NCBI RefSeq assembly: GCF_003258295.1
Contig: NZ_QKYN01000028.1
Coordinates: 43,250 to 107,249 of the forward strand
DNA: 64,000 nucleotides
Source: Streptacidiphilus pinicola
GTDB lineage: Bacteria; Actinomycetota; Actinomycetes; Streptomycetales; Streptomycetaceae
Direction of reading: 5' to 3'
Positions 52,002 through 61,269 of this stretch are shown here, piece after piece. The notes under the pieces are model-generated. The model ran no database searches. It saw nothing but the letters and a program-made list of their open reading frames with translations, and was not told the origin of the DNA. Each line of letters begins with the position of its first letter. Within the stretch, counting starts at the first letter, position 1. A program made the position numbers and the translations under genes.

Positions 52002-54130
52002 TGACCACCACCACCGAGCAGCTGCTCAAGGCTCACGAGCTGTTCCCGGACGAGGTCGTGACGACCGCTCACGTGCGTCACCTCGACCTGCCGCTGGGTG
52101 CCGGCCGCTTCGCGCTGATCACTCTGGACAACGGCTTCGACCACACCAAGCCGACCACCTTCGGCCCGGGCTCCCTCGCCAAGTTGAACGAGGCGCTGGA
52201 CCAGGTCGAGCGCGAGGCCGCGGCCGGCGAGATCGTCGCCGTCGGCATCACCGGCAAGCCGTTCATCTTCGCGGTCGGCGCCGACCTCAAGGGCGTCGAG
52301 GTGCTCAAGGAGCACAGCGACGCGCTGGCCATCGGCAAGGGCGGCCACGACGTCTTCAAGCGGATCGCGGCCCTGCCCGTCCCGTCCTTCGCCTTCTACA
52401 ACGGCGCGGCGATGGGCGGCGGCGTCGAGGTCGGCCTGCACTGCACCTACCGCACCGTCAGCTCGGGCCTGCCGGCCTTCTCGCTGCCGGAGTGCTTCCT
52501 GGGCCTGGTCCCGGGCTGGGGTGGCTGCACCCTGCTGCCGAACCTGATCGGCGCGGGCAAGGCCGTCCAGGTCATCATCGAGAACGCGATGGCCCAGAAC
52601 AAGCAGCTCAAGGGCAAGCAGGTCTTCGAGCTCGGCATCGCCGACGCGATCTTCGAGCCGGCCGACTTCGTCGAGCAGTCGCTGCTGTGGACCGCCCAGG
52701 TCCTCACCGGCGCCGTGACGGTCGAGCGTCCGGAGATCGACCGCGGCCAGGCCTGGGACGACGCCGTGGCCTGGGGCCGCGCCGTCGTCGACGGCAAGGT
52801 CCACGGCGCGGCTCCCGCCCCCTACCGGGCGCTGGACATCATCGCCCAGGTCAAGGACGGCGACCTGCAGGCCGGCTTCGACGCCGAGGACGCGGCGCTG
52901 GCCGACCTGATCATGGGTGACGAGCTGCGCGCCGGCATCTACTCGTTCAACCTGGTGCAGAAGCGCGGCAAGCGCCCGGCCGGTGCGCCGGACAAGGCGC
53001 TGGCCCGCCCGGTCACCAAGGTCGGCGTCGTCGGCGCCGGTCTGATGGCCTCGCAGCTGGCGCTGCTCTTCGCCCGCCGTCTCCAGGTGCCGGTCGTCCT
53101 CACGGACATCGACCAGGAGCGCATCGACAAGGGCGTCGGCTACGTCCACGGCGAGATCGACAAGCTGCTCGCCAAGGGCCGCGTCAACGGCGACAACGCC
53201 AACCGCCTCAAGGGCCTCGTCACCGGCTCGCTCGACAAGGCCGCCGCCTTCGGCGACGCGGACTTCGTCATCGAGGCCGTCTTCGAGGAGATGGGCGTCA
53301 AGCAGCAGGTCTTCGCCGAGGTCGAGGCCGTGGTCTCGCCCACCTGCATCCTGGCGACCAACACCTCCTCGCTGTCCGTCAGCGAGATGGCGTCGAAGCT
53401 GGAGCACCCCGAGCGGGTCGTCGGCTTCCACTTCTTCAACCCGGTCGCGGTCCTGCCGCTGCTGGAGATCGTCCGCGGTGAGCAGACGGACGACGCGTCG
53501 CTCGCGACCGCGTTCGGTGTCGCGAAGAAGCTGAAGAAGACCGCCGTTCTGGTCAAGGACGCCCCGGCGTTCGTCGTGAACCGGATTCTCACCCGCTTCA
53601 TGGGCGAGATCCAGCAGATCATCGACGAGGGCACGCCGATCGCCGTCGCCGAGAAGGGCGTCGAGCCGCTCGGTCTGCCGATGTCCCCGATCGTGCTGCT
53701 GGAGCTGGTCGGTCCGGCCATCGCCCTGCACGTGTCGGAGACCCTGCACAACGCCTTCCCGGAGCGCTTCTTCGTCTCCGAGAACCTGGCCCGCGTGGTC
53801 CAGGCCGGCAAGCGCGGCTTCTACACCTGGGCGTCGGGCCAGCAGGAGCTGGACCCCGAGGTCGTGGCGCTGCTCCAGCTCGGCGACAAAGTCCTCACCG
53901 AGGAGCAGGTCCGCGAGCGCGCGCTCGGCGCGGTGGCGCAGGAGATCCAGCTCATGCTGGACGAGGGCGTCGTCGCCGAGGCGCAGGACATCGACCTCTG
54001 CCTGATCACCGGCGCGGGCTGGCCCTTCCACCTGGGCGGCATCACGCCGTACCTGGACCGCGAGGGCGTCTCCGAGCGGGTCAACGGCAAGCGTTTCCTC
54101 GCCCAGGGCGTCGCGAGCATCCCGGCGTGA
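52001..54130 (+). CDS. fadB: 3-hydroxyacyl-CoA dehydrogenase/enoyl-CoA hydratase (FadB-like)
   Basis: 709 residues. The N-terminal crotonase domain (about 1-210) has GVGADLKGVE-like FAVGADLKGV, YNGAAMGGGVEVGLHCTYR and FSLPECFLGLVPGWGG. The NAD-binding 3-hydroxyacyl-CoA dehydrogenase domain begins at VGVVGAGLMASQLALLFA (near 343), with NTSSLSVSEMA and VGFHFFNPVAVLPLLEIVRG. A C-terminal dimer domain follows. It performs the hydration and oxidation steps of beta-oxidation before FadA. Two adjacent strong hairpins terminate the operon. Confidence 0.96.
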   Translation: MTTTTEQLLKAHELFPDEVVTTAHVRHLDLPLGAGRFALITLDNGFDHTKPTTFGPGSLAKLNEALDQVEREAAAGEIVAVGITGKPFIFAVGADLKGVEVLKEHSDALAIGKGGHDVFKRIAALPVPSFAFYNGAAMGGGVEVGLHCTYRTVSSGLPAFSLPECFLGLVPGWGGCTLLPNLIGAGKAVQVIIENAMAQNKQLKGKQVFELGIADAIFEPADFVEQSLLWTAQVLTGAVTVERPEIDRGQAWDDAVAWGRAVVDGKVHGAAPAPYRALDIIAQVKDGDLQAGFDAEDAALADLIMGDELRAGIYSFNLVQKRGKRPAGAPDKALARPVTKVGVVGAGLMASQLALLFARRLQVPVVLTDIDQERIDKGVGYVHGEIDKLLAKGRVNGDNANRLKGLVTGSLDKAAAFGDADFVIEAVFEEMGVKQQVFAEVEAVVSPTCILATNTSSLSVSEMASKLEHPERVVGFHFFNPVAVLPLLEIVRGEQTDDASLATAFGVAKKLKKTAVLVKDAPAFVVNRILTRFMGEIQQIIDEGTPIAVAEKGVEPLGLPMSPIVLLELVGPAIALHVSETLHNAFPERFFVSENLARVVQAGKRGFYTWASGQQELDPEVVALLQLGDKVLTEEQVRERALGAVAQEIQLMLDEGVVAEAQDIDLCLITGAGWPFHLGGITPYLDREGVSERVNGKRFLAQGVASIPA

Positions 54131-54146
54131 GGCGGTAGCCGAACAA

Positions 54147-54192
54147 CGCCGAAGGGCGGTTCTCCGAGAGATCGGGGGGCCGCCCTTCGGCG
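54147..54192. terminator. First terminator after fadB
   Basis: CGCCGAAGGGCGG (54147-54159) and CCGCCCTTCGGCG (54180-54192) are perfect 13-bp arms, 17 bases after the fadB stop. Confidence 0.85.
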
Positions 54193-54204
54193 TCGGCGCA
54201 CCAA

Positions 54205-54252
54205 AAGGCGCGGGGCCGTACCGATCCGGAGGTCGGTACGGCCCCGCGCCTT
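54205..54252. terminator. Second terminator, 20-bp perfect stem
   Basis: Positions 54205-54224 pair perfectly with 54233-54252 around an eight-base loop. Together with the hairpin at 54147 it separates the convergent fadB and thioredoxin-fold genes and stops transcription from both sides. Confidence 0.88.
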
Positions 54253-54268
54253 CGTGCGGGTGCGCCTG

Positions 54269-55219
54269 CTAGTGCGTTGCGGAGGCGGACGGGGAGACCG
54301 TCGCCGTGGGCTTCTTCTTGTCCTTGGCGCCGTCCTTCGCGGACGGGGTCGCGCTCGCGGTCGGCGAGGTGCTCGGGGTGAGCGCCGCCTGCGGCGTGGC
54401 TGTCGCGCCGTTGGTGACGCTGATCGACGGCAGGTCGGCCGAGGTCGGCGTCGCGGCGACGGCCGCGGCCAGGACGCGGTCCTGCAGCTGCTTCGGGGTC
54501 AGCGACTGGGTCGAGGACAGGATCGTCTGCGCGCCCGCGCTGTTGGTGTCGGTCGCGTCGACCTGCATCTGCAGGACCGGGACCGCGCCCAGGTTCGCCG
54601 CGGAGAAGAGCTTGGTGGAGTCCTGCACCCAGACCTTGTGGTCGCCGTTGTCCACGCACGCGCGGAAGACGTCGGTGTCCAGGCCCTTGACCTTCTTCGC
54701 CAGGGTGATCAGGTGGCCCTTGGAGGCGAACGCGTCGTCCGACTCGGCCGGCTGGTGGTTCAGCAGGACCGCGCGGAAGTCCGCGAACTTCTTGGCGTCC
54801 AGCGCGCAGCCCAGCGCGTTCCCGGCCTGCAGCGAGCCGCTGCCGCCCTGGGTCGTGTCGACACCGGTGGTCTCGCGGTAGAGGACGTTGGCCGCGCCGG
54901 AGGCGACCAGCTGGCGCAGGGTCGCGCCGTAGGTGTTCTCGAAGGAGAGCGTCGCCGGGTCGCGCATGTCCTCGTAGACGGTGAGGGTGACCGCCGCGTG
55001 GCCCCACTCGGGCACGGCCAGCGCGCTCTCACCGGTGGTACCGGCGGGCGGGGCCAGCTGCGTCTGCTTGTGGGCACGCACCACGGAACCGATCAGGCCC
55101 GCGACCACGAAGATCGCGACGATCGCGGCCCCGGCCGTGACCCAGCGTCGCCACGGGGTCTTGCGAACTTGCGCCCCCGCCGGCTGCGGGCTCTTGTCCG
55201 TGGAGCTGTCCACTTCCAC
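54269..55219 (-). CDS. DsbA-like thioredoxin-fold membrane protein lacking the CxxC site
   Basis: 316 residues. A membrane anchor (about 28-47) is followed by a periplasm-side domain of the DsbA/thioredoxin_4 group: VTLTVYEDMRDPATLSFENTY, where a CPxC motif would normally follow YxDF/YEDM. Here the positions read RDPAT, so the redox pair is missing. Only Cys138 (NALGCALD) and Cys188 (FRACVDNG) remain; the second segment is the typical DxFxxCxxxG helix. A Ser/Thr/Pro/Ala tail with DGAKDKKKP ends it. It may be a chaperone-like relative rather than an oxidoreductase. GTG start with GAGGA upstream. Confidence 0.8.
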   Translation of the reverse strand: MEVDSSTDKSPQPAGAQVRKTPWRRWVTAGAAIVAIFVVAGLIGSVVRAHKQTQLAPPAGTTGESALAVPEWGHAAVTLTVYEDMRDPATLSFENTYGATLRQLVASGAANVLYRETTGVDTTQGGSGSLQAGNALGCALDAKKFADFRAVLLNHQPAESDDAFASKGHLITLAKKVKGLDTDVFRACVDNGDHKVWVQDSTKLFSAANLGAVPVLQMQVDATDTNSAGAQTILSSTQSLTPKQLQDRVLAAAVAATPTSADLPSISVTNGATATPQAALTPSTSPTASATPSAKDGAKDKKKPTATVSPSASATH

Positions 55220-55331
55220 CTGTCCTCGACTACTCGGTCCGTGCTGTGAATCCCGACTGGCCTACTGCTCAGTCGGCGGACGGAGGTCAGCCTCTCATGC
55301 GAACGTGAGAAGGCTTCAACTGGATCACCGC

Positions 55332-56714
55332 TCAACGCCCCCGCAACCGGTAGATCACGGCCCCTCCGGCGGTGCCGACGCGCTCGTAGCGGGCGGCCAG
55401 CAGCGTCCGGATCGGTGGCACGGCCGCCGGGGCGTACGGAGCGCCCTGGGAGTCGTCCACGACGAGCGTCGGCGGGGCCGCCAGCATCTCGTGCTCGAAG
55501 GTCGTCCAGGAGCCCGCCACGGCCTTCTGGACGCTCACGCCCCTGCCGTCCCGGCCGCCGGCGAAGTTGGTGAGCAGGCCGGCGGTCAGATAGCGGCTCG
55601 CGGGCGCGCGGTCGGCGAGCCAGTAGATCTCCGGATGCATGCCCCACACCAGCACCCGCTGGTCCGGGGTCGACCGCGCGTCGATCGCCCGGGCCACGGC
55701 CTGCACGCGCCCGACCGGCTGCGTCGACGCGGTCAGGCCCAGTGTGACGAAGACCGCGGCCGCGACCGCGGCCCACCCGAGCGCGAGCCGGGCCCACCGC
55801 GGCTCCGCCACGCGGTGCAGGGCCCCGGCGCAGAGGAGCGCAAGCGCCGGCACGAGCTGGAGGTAGTAGTGCCCGAAGAAATGGAAGCCGACCGCGACCC
55901 CGACGGCGGACCCGCCGAGCCAGATCCACAGGTCTGCGTCCTCGCGCAGGGAGACGCGGAGGCGGCGGGCCAGGAGGATCACCGCGGGCACGAGGGCGGC
56001 CAGCATGATCCCGGCGTTCCCGGCGGCCCGCCCGAGGGCGGTCGCCCAGGCGCCGTCGAGGGAGGTGTAGTCGCCGGAGCCGGAGACCACCCAGAAGAGG
56101 AAGTTCCTCGGGCCGGTCAGCAGCGCGAGCGCGAGGACGGGGAGGGCGGCCGCGAGCAGCAGGCGCGCTGCCGCACGGGGGCTGCGATCGTGACGCCACA
56201 GCAGGTAGAGCGCGGGGAGCAGCACCACTCCCCCGGTCTGCTTCACCATCGCGGCGAGCGCGGTGGCCAGTCCGGCCCCGGTCCAGCGGTGACGGTCCGC
56301 GCACCAGAACGCGGCGGCGGTGGCAGGCAGCATGAAGACTTCGAAGGTGGCCGCCTGGGTGTCCTCGGGCGCGAGGGCGACGCTCAGCAGGATCGTGAAC
56401 AGGCCCGCCACCGTGCCCGCGCTCCCGCCCCACCGCCGCCGGGCGACGGACGCCACGAACAGCGCGGTGACGAAGCAGGCAAAAATCGCGAGGACGCGCA
56501 GCGGCCAGAGGGAGTCCGAGCCGAAGACCGCGAACGCGCCCTGGTAGAGCCATGGCAGCAGGGGCGGCTTGCGGTCCACGACGTCGACGTAGAGCGTGCC
56601 CCCGTGCGCCAGCATCCTCGCCTCGGTGGCGAGGTAGCCCTCGTCGGGATTCCAGAAGGGTCGTACGAACGAGGGAATGTGGACGAGCACGGCTACGGCT
56701 GCGAGAAGAGCCAT
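55332..56714 (-). CDS. PMT/ArnT-like membrane glycosyltransferase
   Basis: 460 residues with about 11 membrane helices. Family signatures of GT39/ArnT-type enzymes are near the N-terminus: WNPDEGYLATEARMLAHGG (acidic catalytic motif in a first loop) and VVDRKPPLLPWLY. A C-terminal periplasmic portion follows (VWGMHPEIYWLADRAP). Such enzymes transfer sugars from polyprenyl carriers to proteins or lipids. The ATG at 56714 lies at the outer edge of palindromic repeat copy B and has a poor ribosome site; an in-frame GTG is six bases upstream. The N-terminus may have been shortened by the repeat. Confidence 0.85.
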   Translation of the reverse strand: MALLAAVAVLVHIPSFVRPFWNPDEGYLATEARMLAHGGTLYVDVVDRKPPLLPWLYQGAFAVFGSDSLWPLRVLAIFACFVTALFVASVARRRWGGSAGTVAGLFTILLSVALAPEDTQAATFEVFMLPATAAAFWCADRHRWTGAGLATALAAMVKQTGGVVLLPALYLLWRHDRSPRAAARLLLAAALPVLALALLTGPRNFLFWVVSGSGDYTSLDGAWATALGRAAGNAGIMLAALVPAVILLARRLRVSLREDADLWIWLGGSAVGVAVGFHFFGHYYLQLVPALALLCAGALHRVAEPRWARLALGWAAVAAAVFVTLGLTASTQPVGRVQAVARAIDARSTPDQRVLVWGMHPEIYWLADRAPASRYLTAGLLTNFAGGRDGRGVSVQKAVAGSWTTFEHEMLAAPPTLVVDDSQGAPYAPAAVPPIRTLLAARYERVGTAGGAVIYRLRGR

Positions 56715-56717
56715 GTG

Positions 56718-56863
56718 CACAACCCAGGGGCGCGGGGAACTGCGCGACAATCCCCCACCCTTCGGGCGGGGGTGCCCCCAGCCGAAGTGGTAGGTCCCTG
56801 ATCGAGCAGGGCCATTCGCACTGGGTGATTGCCCGCGCAGTTCACCGCGCCCCTGAGGTTGTG
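56718..56863. repeat. Palindromic intergenic repeat, copy B
   Basis: Outer arms CACAACC (56718-56724) and GGTTGTG (56857-56863), and inner arms 56725-56746 with 56834-56855 (21 of 22 matched), form one long inverted repeat. The same arm sequence and an interior GATCGAGCAGGGCC occur in copy A on the other strand. Copy B carries an extra hairpin (CCCCCACCC/GGGCGGGGG near 56752-56772). It lies between the glycosyltransferase start and the dxs stop. Confidence 0.82.
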
Positions 56864-56885
56864 CCACCTGAGGTCAGCCGTGACG

Positions 56886-58790
56886 TCAGAGCACCGTGGC
56901 CGGATCCAGGGAGACCTTGGCGACCAGCGCCGCCGCCTTCTCCGCCACGCCGTCGGGCGTGAGCCCGATCTGGTTGAGGATCTCGTCGCGGGTGGCGTGG
57001 TCCAGGAACTCCTGGGGGATGCCCAGATCCCGGAGCGGGACGTCCACGCCCGCGTCGCGCAGCGCCTGCGCGATCGTCGCGCCGACGCCACCCACGCGGC
57101 CGTTGTCCTCGACCGTGATGACCGCGCGGTGCCGCGCAGCGAGGGGCGCGAGCTCGGGGTCGACGGGCTTGACCCAGCGGGGGTCGACCACCGTGGTCGC
57201 GATGCCCTGGGCGGCGAGCTTCTCGGCCGCGTCGAGGCAGGTCTGGGCCATGGCACCGACGGAGACGATGAGCAGGTCCGCGTCGGTGCCGTCGACCGCG
57301 CCGTCGCGCAGCACGTCCATGCCGCCGATCCGGCCGACGGCCGGGACCGCGGGGCCGACCGAGCCCTTGGAGTAGCGGACGACCGTCGGAGCGTCCTCGA
57401 CCGCGACGGCCTCGCGCAGCTGCGCGCGCAGCTGGTCGGCGTCGCGCGGGGCGGCGAGCCGCAGGCCGGGGACGACCTGCAGGATCGACATGTCCCACAT
57501 GCCGTTGTGCGAGGCGCCGTCAGCCCCGGTGACACCGGCTCGATCGAGCACGAACGTCACGCCGCACCGGTGCAGCGCCACGTCCATCAGCACCTGGTCG
57601 AAGGCACGGTTCAGGAAGGTCGCGTAGACGGCGACGACAGGGTGCAGCCCACCCGTCGCGAGACCGGCCGCCGACACCGCCGCGTGCTGCTCGGCGATGC
57701 CGACGTCGTAGATGCGGTCCGGGAACTCCTTGGCGAAGGGCGCCAGGCCGACCGGGTGGAGCATGGCGGCGGTGATGCCGACCACGTCCTCGCGCTCGCG
57801 GCCGATGGCGACCATCTCCTCGCCGAAGACCGAGGTCCAGTCCTGGCCCGAGGACTTCACCGGGAGGCCGGTGTCGGGGTGGATGACCGGGACCGCGTGG
57901 AAGCGGTCCTCCTCGTTCTGCTCGGCGGCGCGGTAGCCGCGGCCCTTCTGGGTGATGCAGTGGACGATGACCGGCCCGCCGAATCCCTTGGCGCGGCGCA
58001 GCGCGGACTCGACGGCCTGGACGTCGTGGCCGTCGATCGGGCCGACGTACTTCAGGCCCAGGTCCTCGAACATGCCCTGGGGGGCGATGAAGTCCTTCAG
58101 GCCCTTCTTGGCGCCGTGCAGCGTCTCGAAGAGGGACTGGCCGACGACGGGGGTGCGCTGCAGCGCGTCCTTGCCCCAGGAGAGGAAGCGCTCGTAGCCC
58201 TGGGTGGTGCGCAGCGTGGCGAGGTGGTTGGCCAGGCCGCCGATGGTGGGCGAGTAGGAGCGCTCGTTGTCGTTGACGACGATGATCACCGGGCGGTCGC
58301 TGGCCTCGGCGATGTTGTTGAGCGCCTCCCAGGCCATGCCGCCGGTCAGCGCGCCGTCGCCGATGACGGCGACGACGGTGCGGTCGTGGTGACCGAGCTG
58401 CTGGTTGGCCTTGGCCAGTCCGTCGGCGTAACCCAGGACGGTGGAGGCGTGCGAGTTCTCGATGACGTCGTGCTCGGACTCGGCGCGCGACGGGTAGCCG
58501 GAGAGGCCGCCCTTGCTGCGCAGCCGGCTGAAGTCCTGACGGCCGGTGAGGATCTTGTGGACGTAGGACTGGTGTCCGGTGTCGAAGAGGATGCGGTCCG
58601 CGGGCGACTCGAAGACCCGGTGCAGGGCGATCGTCAGCTCGACGACGCCGAGGTTCGGCCCCAGGTGGCCGCCCGTCTTCGAGACCTCCTCGACCAGGAA
58701 GCCACGGATCTCCTCGGCCAGCACGGCCAGCTGTCCCGGGCTGAGACGGTCCAGATCGCGCGGTCCCCGAATGCGGGTCAGCAGGGCCAC
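56886..58790 (-). CDS. dxs: 1-deoxy-D-xylulose-5-phosphate synthase
   Basis: 634 residues, thiamine-diphosphate enzyme of the non-mevalonate isoprenoid pathway (pyruvate plus glyceraldehyde 3-phosphate). The ThDP motif [16 protein letters not shown] is at about 150-165. [16 protein letters not shown] and the transketolase-type [12 protein letters not shown] (Glu proton acceptor) are intact. The start is GTG 58790, with a strong GAGGAGGAA ribosome site; an upstream ATG at 58871 would remove it. Adjacent to the glycosyltransferase and, on the far side, the xyl transporter. Confidence 0.96.
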   Translation of the reverse strand: MALLTRIRGPRDLDRLSPGQLAVLAEEIRGFLVEEVSKTGGHLGPNLGVVELTIALHRVFESPADRILFDTGHQSYVHKILTGRQDFSRLRSKGGLSGYPSRAESEHDVIENSHASTVLGYADGLAKANQQLGHHDRTVVAVIGDGALTGGMAWEALNNIAEASDRPVIIVVNDNERSYSPTIGGLANHLATLRTTQGYERFLSWGKDALQRTPVVGQSLFETLHGAKKGLKDFIAPQGMFEDLGLKYVGPIDGHDVQAVESALRRAKGFGGPVIVHCITQKGRGYRAAEQNEEDRFHAVPVIHPDTGLPVKSSGQDWTSVFGEEMVAIGREREDVVGITAAMLHPVGLAPFAKEFPDRIYDVGIAEQHAAVSAAGLATGGLHPVVAVYATFLNRAFDQVLMDVALHRCGVTFVLDRAGVTGADGASHNGMWDMSILQVVPGLRLAAPRDADQLRAQLREAVAVEDAPTVVRYSKGSVGPAVPAVGRIGGMDVLRDGAVDGTDADLLIVSVGAMAQTCLDAAEKLAAQGIATTVVDPRWVKPVDPELAPLAARHRAVITVEDNGRVGGVGATIAQALRDAGVDVPLRDLGIPQEFLDHATRDEILNQIGLTPDGVAEKAAALVAKVSLDPATVL

Positions 58791-58905
58791 CCGTTCCTCC
58801 TCTATCTCGTCCGACTCAGGGCGTCTTCGCCCGGAGCCCTCTCCCACCCGGGCCGCCGTGGACGCGCCCAAGTCCGCTCAGTCTAGTTGGCTGCCGTGGA
58901 CGCGC

Positions 58906-58944
58906 GACCGCCCGGCACCGGAGCGGTGTCGGTGCCGGGCGGTC
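58906..58944. terminator. Terminator between dxs and the sugar transporter operon
   Basis: GACCGCCCGGCACCG (58906-58920) pairs perfectly over 15 bp with 58930-58944; nine-base loop, ATTTT beyond on the plus strand. It probably ends the xylFGH transcript coming from the right. The remaining 58791-59072 spacer shows no gene. Confidence 0.82.
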
Positions 58945-59072
58945 ATTTTGCGTTCCGTCAGCCCCGTGACCGGCTCTCCCCCTCAAGAGAACCGGGCACG
59001 TTGCGGAGGGCCGACGGCGTTTCGCACGCCGTCTCCGGAGGTCTCAGCCTTTCGGGCGAAGGCGGTGCGCCG

Positions 59073-60338
59073 TCAGGCGCGGCCCGAGGACTTCTGGGTA
59101 CGGCGGGACAGGGAGTCGACGACCACGGCGGCGAGGAGCACCACGCCCATGATCATGTACTGGATGTCCAGGTTCAGTCCGAGCATGTAGAGACCCGCCT
59201 GGATGGACGAGATGACCAGCATGCCCAGGAGGGCCGACCAGACCCGGCCGCGCCCGCCGAAGAGGCTGGTGCCGCCGATGACGGCCGCGGCGATGGCCAT
59301 CATCAGGTTGTTCGGGTCGGCGCCGGCCTGACCGGCGGCGCTGGTGGTCGACGCGATGGCCAGACCGCCGAGCGCGGCGAAGGCTCCGGAGATCGCGTAG
59401 ACCGAGATGCGGATGGCCGAGACGGAGATACCGGCACGACGGCTGGCCTCGATGTTGCCACCGACGGCGAAGATCTTGCGGCCGTAGCTGGTCCGACGGA
59501 GCACGAAGTCGGCGATGATCAGCAGCGCCAGGAAGAGCACGAGGTCGTTCGGCACGCCCCGGTCCTGGTTCAGCACGAAGGCGGCACCGAAGGCGCCGAC
59601 CGCGAGCAGGGCGCTGCGCAGCACGATCTCGCTGGTCGGGCGGAACGGGACGCCCGCCGAACGCCGGCGGCGCTGCTCCAGCAGGCTGCTGACGGCCATC
59701 GAGGCGACCGCCAGCAGGGCCAGGATGTAGCCGCCGGAGATGTCACCGCCCAGGAAGAAGGAGTTCCCGGAGAGGAAGTGGTTCAGGCCACTGTCCGGCA
59801 GGTTGATCGTGCCGGTGGAACCGAGCAGCCAGAGCATGACGCCCTGCCAGCCGAGAAATCCGGCCAGGGTGACCACGAAGGCGGGCACGCCGATCTTGGC
59901 GAAGATCCAGCCCTGGAGCGCGCCGATCAGCGCGCCGCCGACCAGCGTGAGCACCACGGCGAGCCAGGGGTTCATCCCGTGGTTGACCGAGAGCACCGCG
60001 AAGAACGCAGCCGCCAGGCCGCTGACCGCGCCGACGGAGAGGTCGATCTCGCCCAGCAGCAGCACGAAGACCAGGCCGAGCGAGAGCAGGCCGACGCCGA
60101 CCATGTAGTAGGCGACGAAAGTGCCCGTGGTGGCGGCGAAGTACTTGCTGTCGTTGAAGCTGAAGACGGCCCAGATGACGAGCAGTCCGACGACGACCGG
60201 CAGCGAGCCGAGGTCGCCGCCGCGGATCTTGCGCTTGAACTCGTTGAGGTAGCCCTGGAGGCCGGACTCGCGCTGGAGCAGCCGCGGGTCGACGGCCGAG
60301 GTCGGCGCGCTGGCCTGGGTCTTGGTGTCGTTGCTCAC
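59073..60338 (-). CDS. xylH: Sugar ABC transporter permease, xylose type
   Basis: 421 residues. About ten hydrophobic segments follow a cytoplasmic N-terminus. Family motifs include LLGEIDLSVGAVSGL and KIGVPAFVVTLAGFLGWQG, and AVGGNIEASRRAGISV is the ATPase contact loop, as in XylH/RbsC. It starts at GTG overlapping the ATPase stop by four bases (GTGA). Xylose is inferred from its similarity and gene order (F-G-H beside a ROK gene), which matches the S. coelicolor locus as I recall; the sugar itself is not proven. Confidence 0.9.
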   Translation of the reverse strand: MSNDTKTQASAPTSAVDPRLLQRESGLQGYLNEFKRKIRGGDLGSLPVVVGLLVIWAVFSFNDSKYFAATTGTFVAYYMVGVGLLSLGLVFVLLLGEIDLSVGAVSGLAAAFFAVLSVNHGMNPWLAVVLTLVGGALIGALQGWIFAKIGVPAFVVTLAGFLGWQGVMLWLLGSTGTINLPDSGLNHFLSGNSFFLGGDISGGYILALLAVASMAVSSLLEQRRRRSAGVPFRPTSEIVLRSALLAVGAFGAAFVLNQDRGVPNDLVLFLALLIIADFVLRRTSYGRKIFAVGGNIEASRRAGISVSAIRISVYAISGAFAALGGLAIASTTSAAGQAGADPNNLMMAIAAAVIGGTSLFGGRGRVWSALLGMLVISSIQAGLYMLGLNLDIQYMIMGVVLLAAVVVDSLSRRTQKSSGRA

Positions 60339-61114
60339 TTCGCGGCCTCCGCCGTGCGCGCCGCGCGCCGGGTCACCGCGTTCTCGGTGGCGCCGGTGAT
60401 GGCGGCGATGATGGTCTCCTGCGTGGTCTCCTGCACCGGGAAGGTGCCGTTGTTCTTCCCGAGGCGCAGGACCGCGACGGTGTCCGCGACGGCGCGGACG
60501 TCGGCCATGTTGTGGCTGATCAGGATGACGCCGAGGCCGCGCTCGCGCAGCCGCTCGACCAGGTCGAGGACCTGCGCGGTCTGCTCGACGCCGAGGGCGG
60601 CGGTCGGCTCGTCCAGGATGACGACCTTGGGCTCGCCGATCAGCGAGCGGGCGATCGCGACGACCTGGCGCTGGCCACCGGACAGCGACGCGATCGGGAT
60701 GCGGACCGAGGGGATGCGGATGGACAGGGTGTCCAGCAGCTCCCGGGACTTCTGCTCCATGGCGACCTCGTCGAGGACCCCACGACGCCTCAACTCCCGT
60801 CCGAGGAACAGGTTGTTGACGACGTCCAGGTTGTCACACAGGGCGAGGTCCTGGTAGACGGTCGCGACGCCGAGGTGCTGGGCGTCCTGCGGCCGGTTGA
60901 TGTGGACCTCGCGCCCTTCCCACTCGATCGCGCCTTCGTCGATGGGGTGCACCCCGGCGATCGTCTTGACCAGGGTGGACTTGCCGGCGCCGTTGTCACC
61001 GACGAGGGCCACCACCTCTCCGGCGTGGACCTCCAACTCGACGTCGGTCAGGGCCTGGACGGCGCCGAACCGCTTGGAGACTCCGCGCAACGCCAGTACG
61101 GGCGCGCTTGTCAC
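60335..61114 (-). CDS. xylG: Sugar ABC transporter ATP-binding protein, xylose type
   Basis: 259 residues, a single ABC domain rather than the double one of enterobacterial XylG. Walker A is GDNGAGKSTLVK, the Q-loop follows in ATVYQDLALCD, the signature is LSGGQRQVVAIA, Walker B is VVILDEPTAALG, and the switch His is in ISHNMADVR. The start is GTG 61114 after AAGGAG. It lies between the binding protein and permease genes of the same operon; the gap to xylF is 155 bases and could hold internal regulation. Confidence 0.93.
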   Translation of the reverse strand: MTSAPVLALRGVSKRFGAVQALTDVELEVHAGEVVALVGDNGAGKSTLVKTIAGVHPIDEGAIEWEGREVHINRPQDAQHLGVATVYQDLALCDNLDVVNNLFLGRELRRRGVLDEVAMEQKSRELLDTLSIRIPSVRIPIASLSGGQRQVVAIARSLIGEPKVVILDEPTAALGVEQTAQVLDLVERLRERGLGVILISHNMADVRAVADTVAVLRLGKNNGTFPVQETTQETIIAAITGATENAVTRRAARTAEAAK

Positions 61115-61269
61115 GTGAACCAACTCCTTCTTCCCATCCCGGTGCCTCGGGTGGGATGCCGCGCCGTCCGGGCGCCTGCGAGGTCGTGCGTAGAGCAAGA
61201 TGACTTGACTGTCCCGCGTCCGCCCGCCCACGGGAATCCCGTGCGCGGGCGGACGGCTGACGGACCGGA

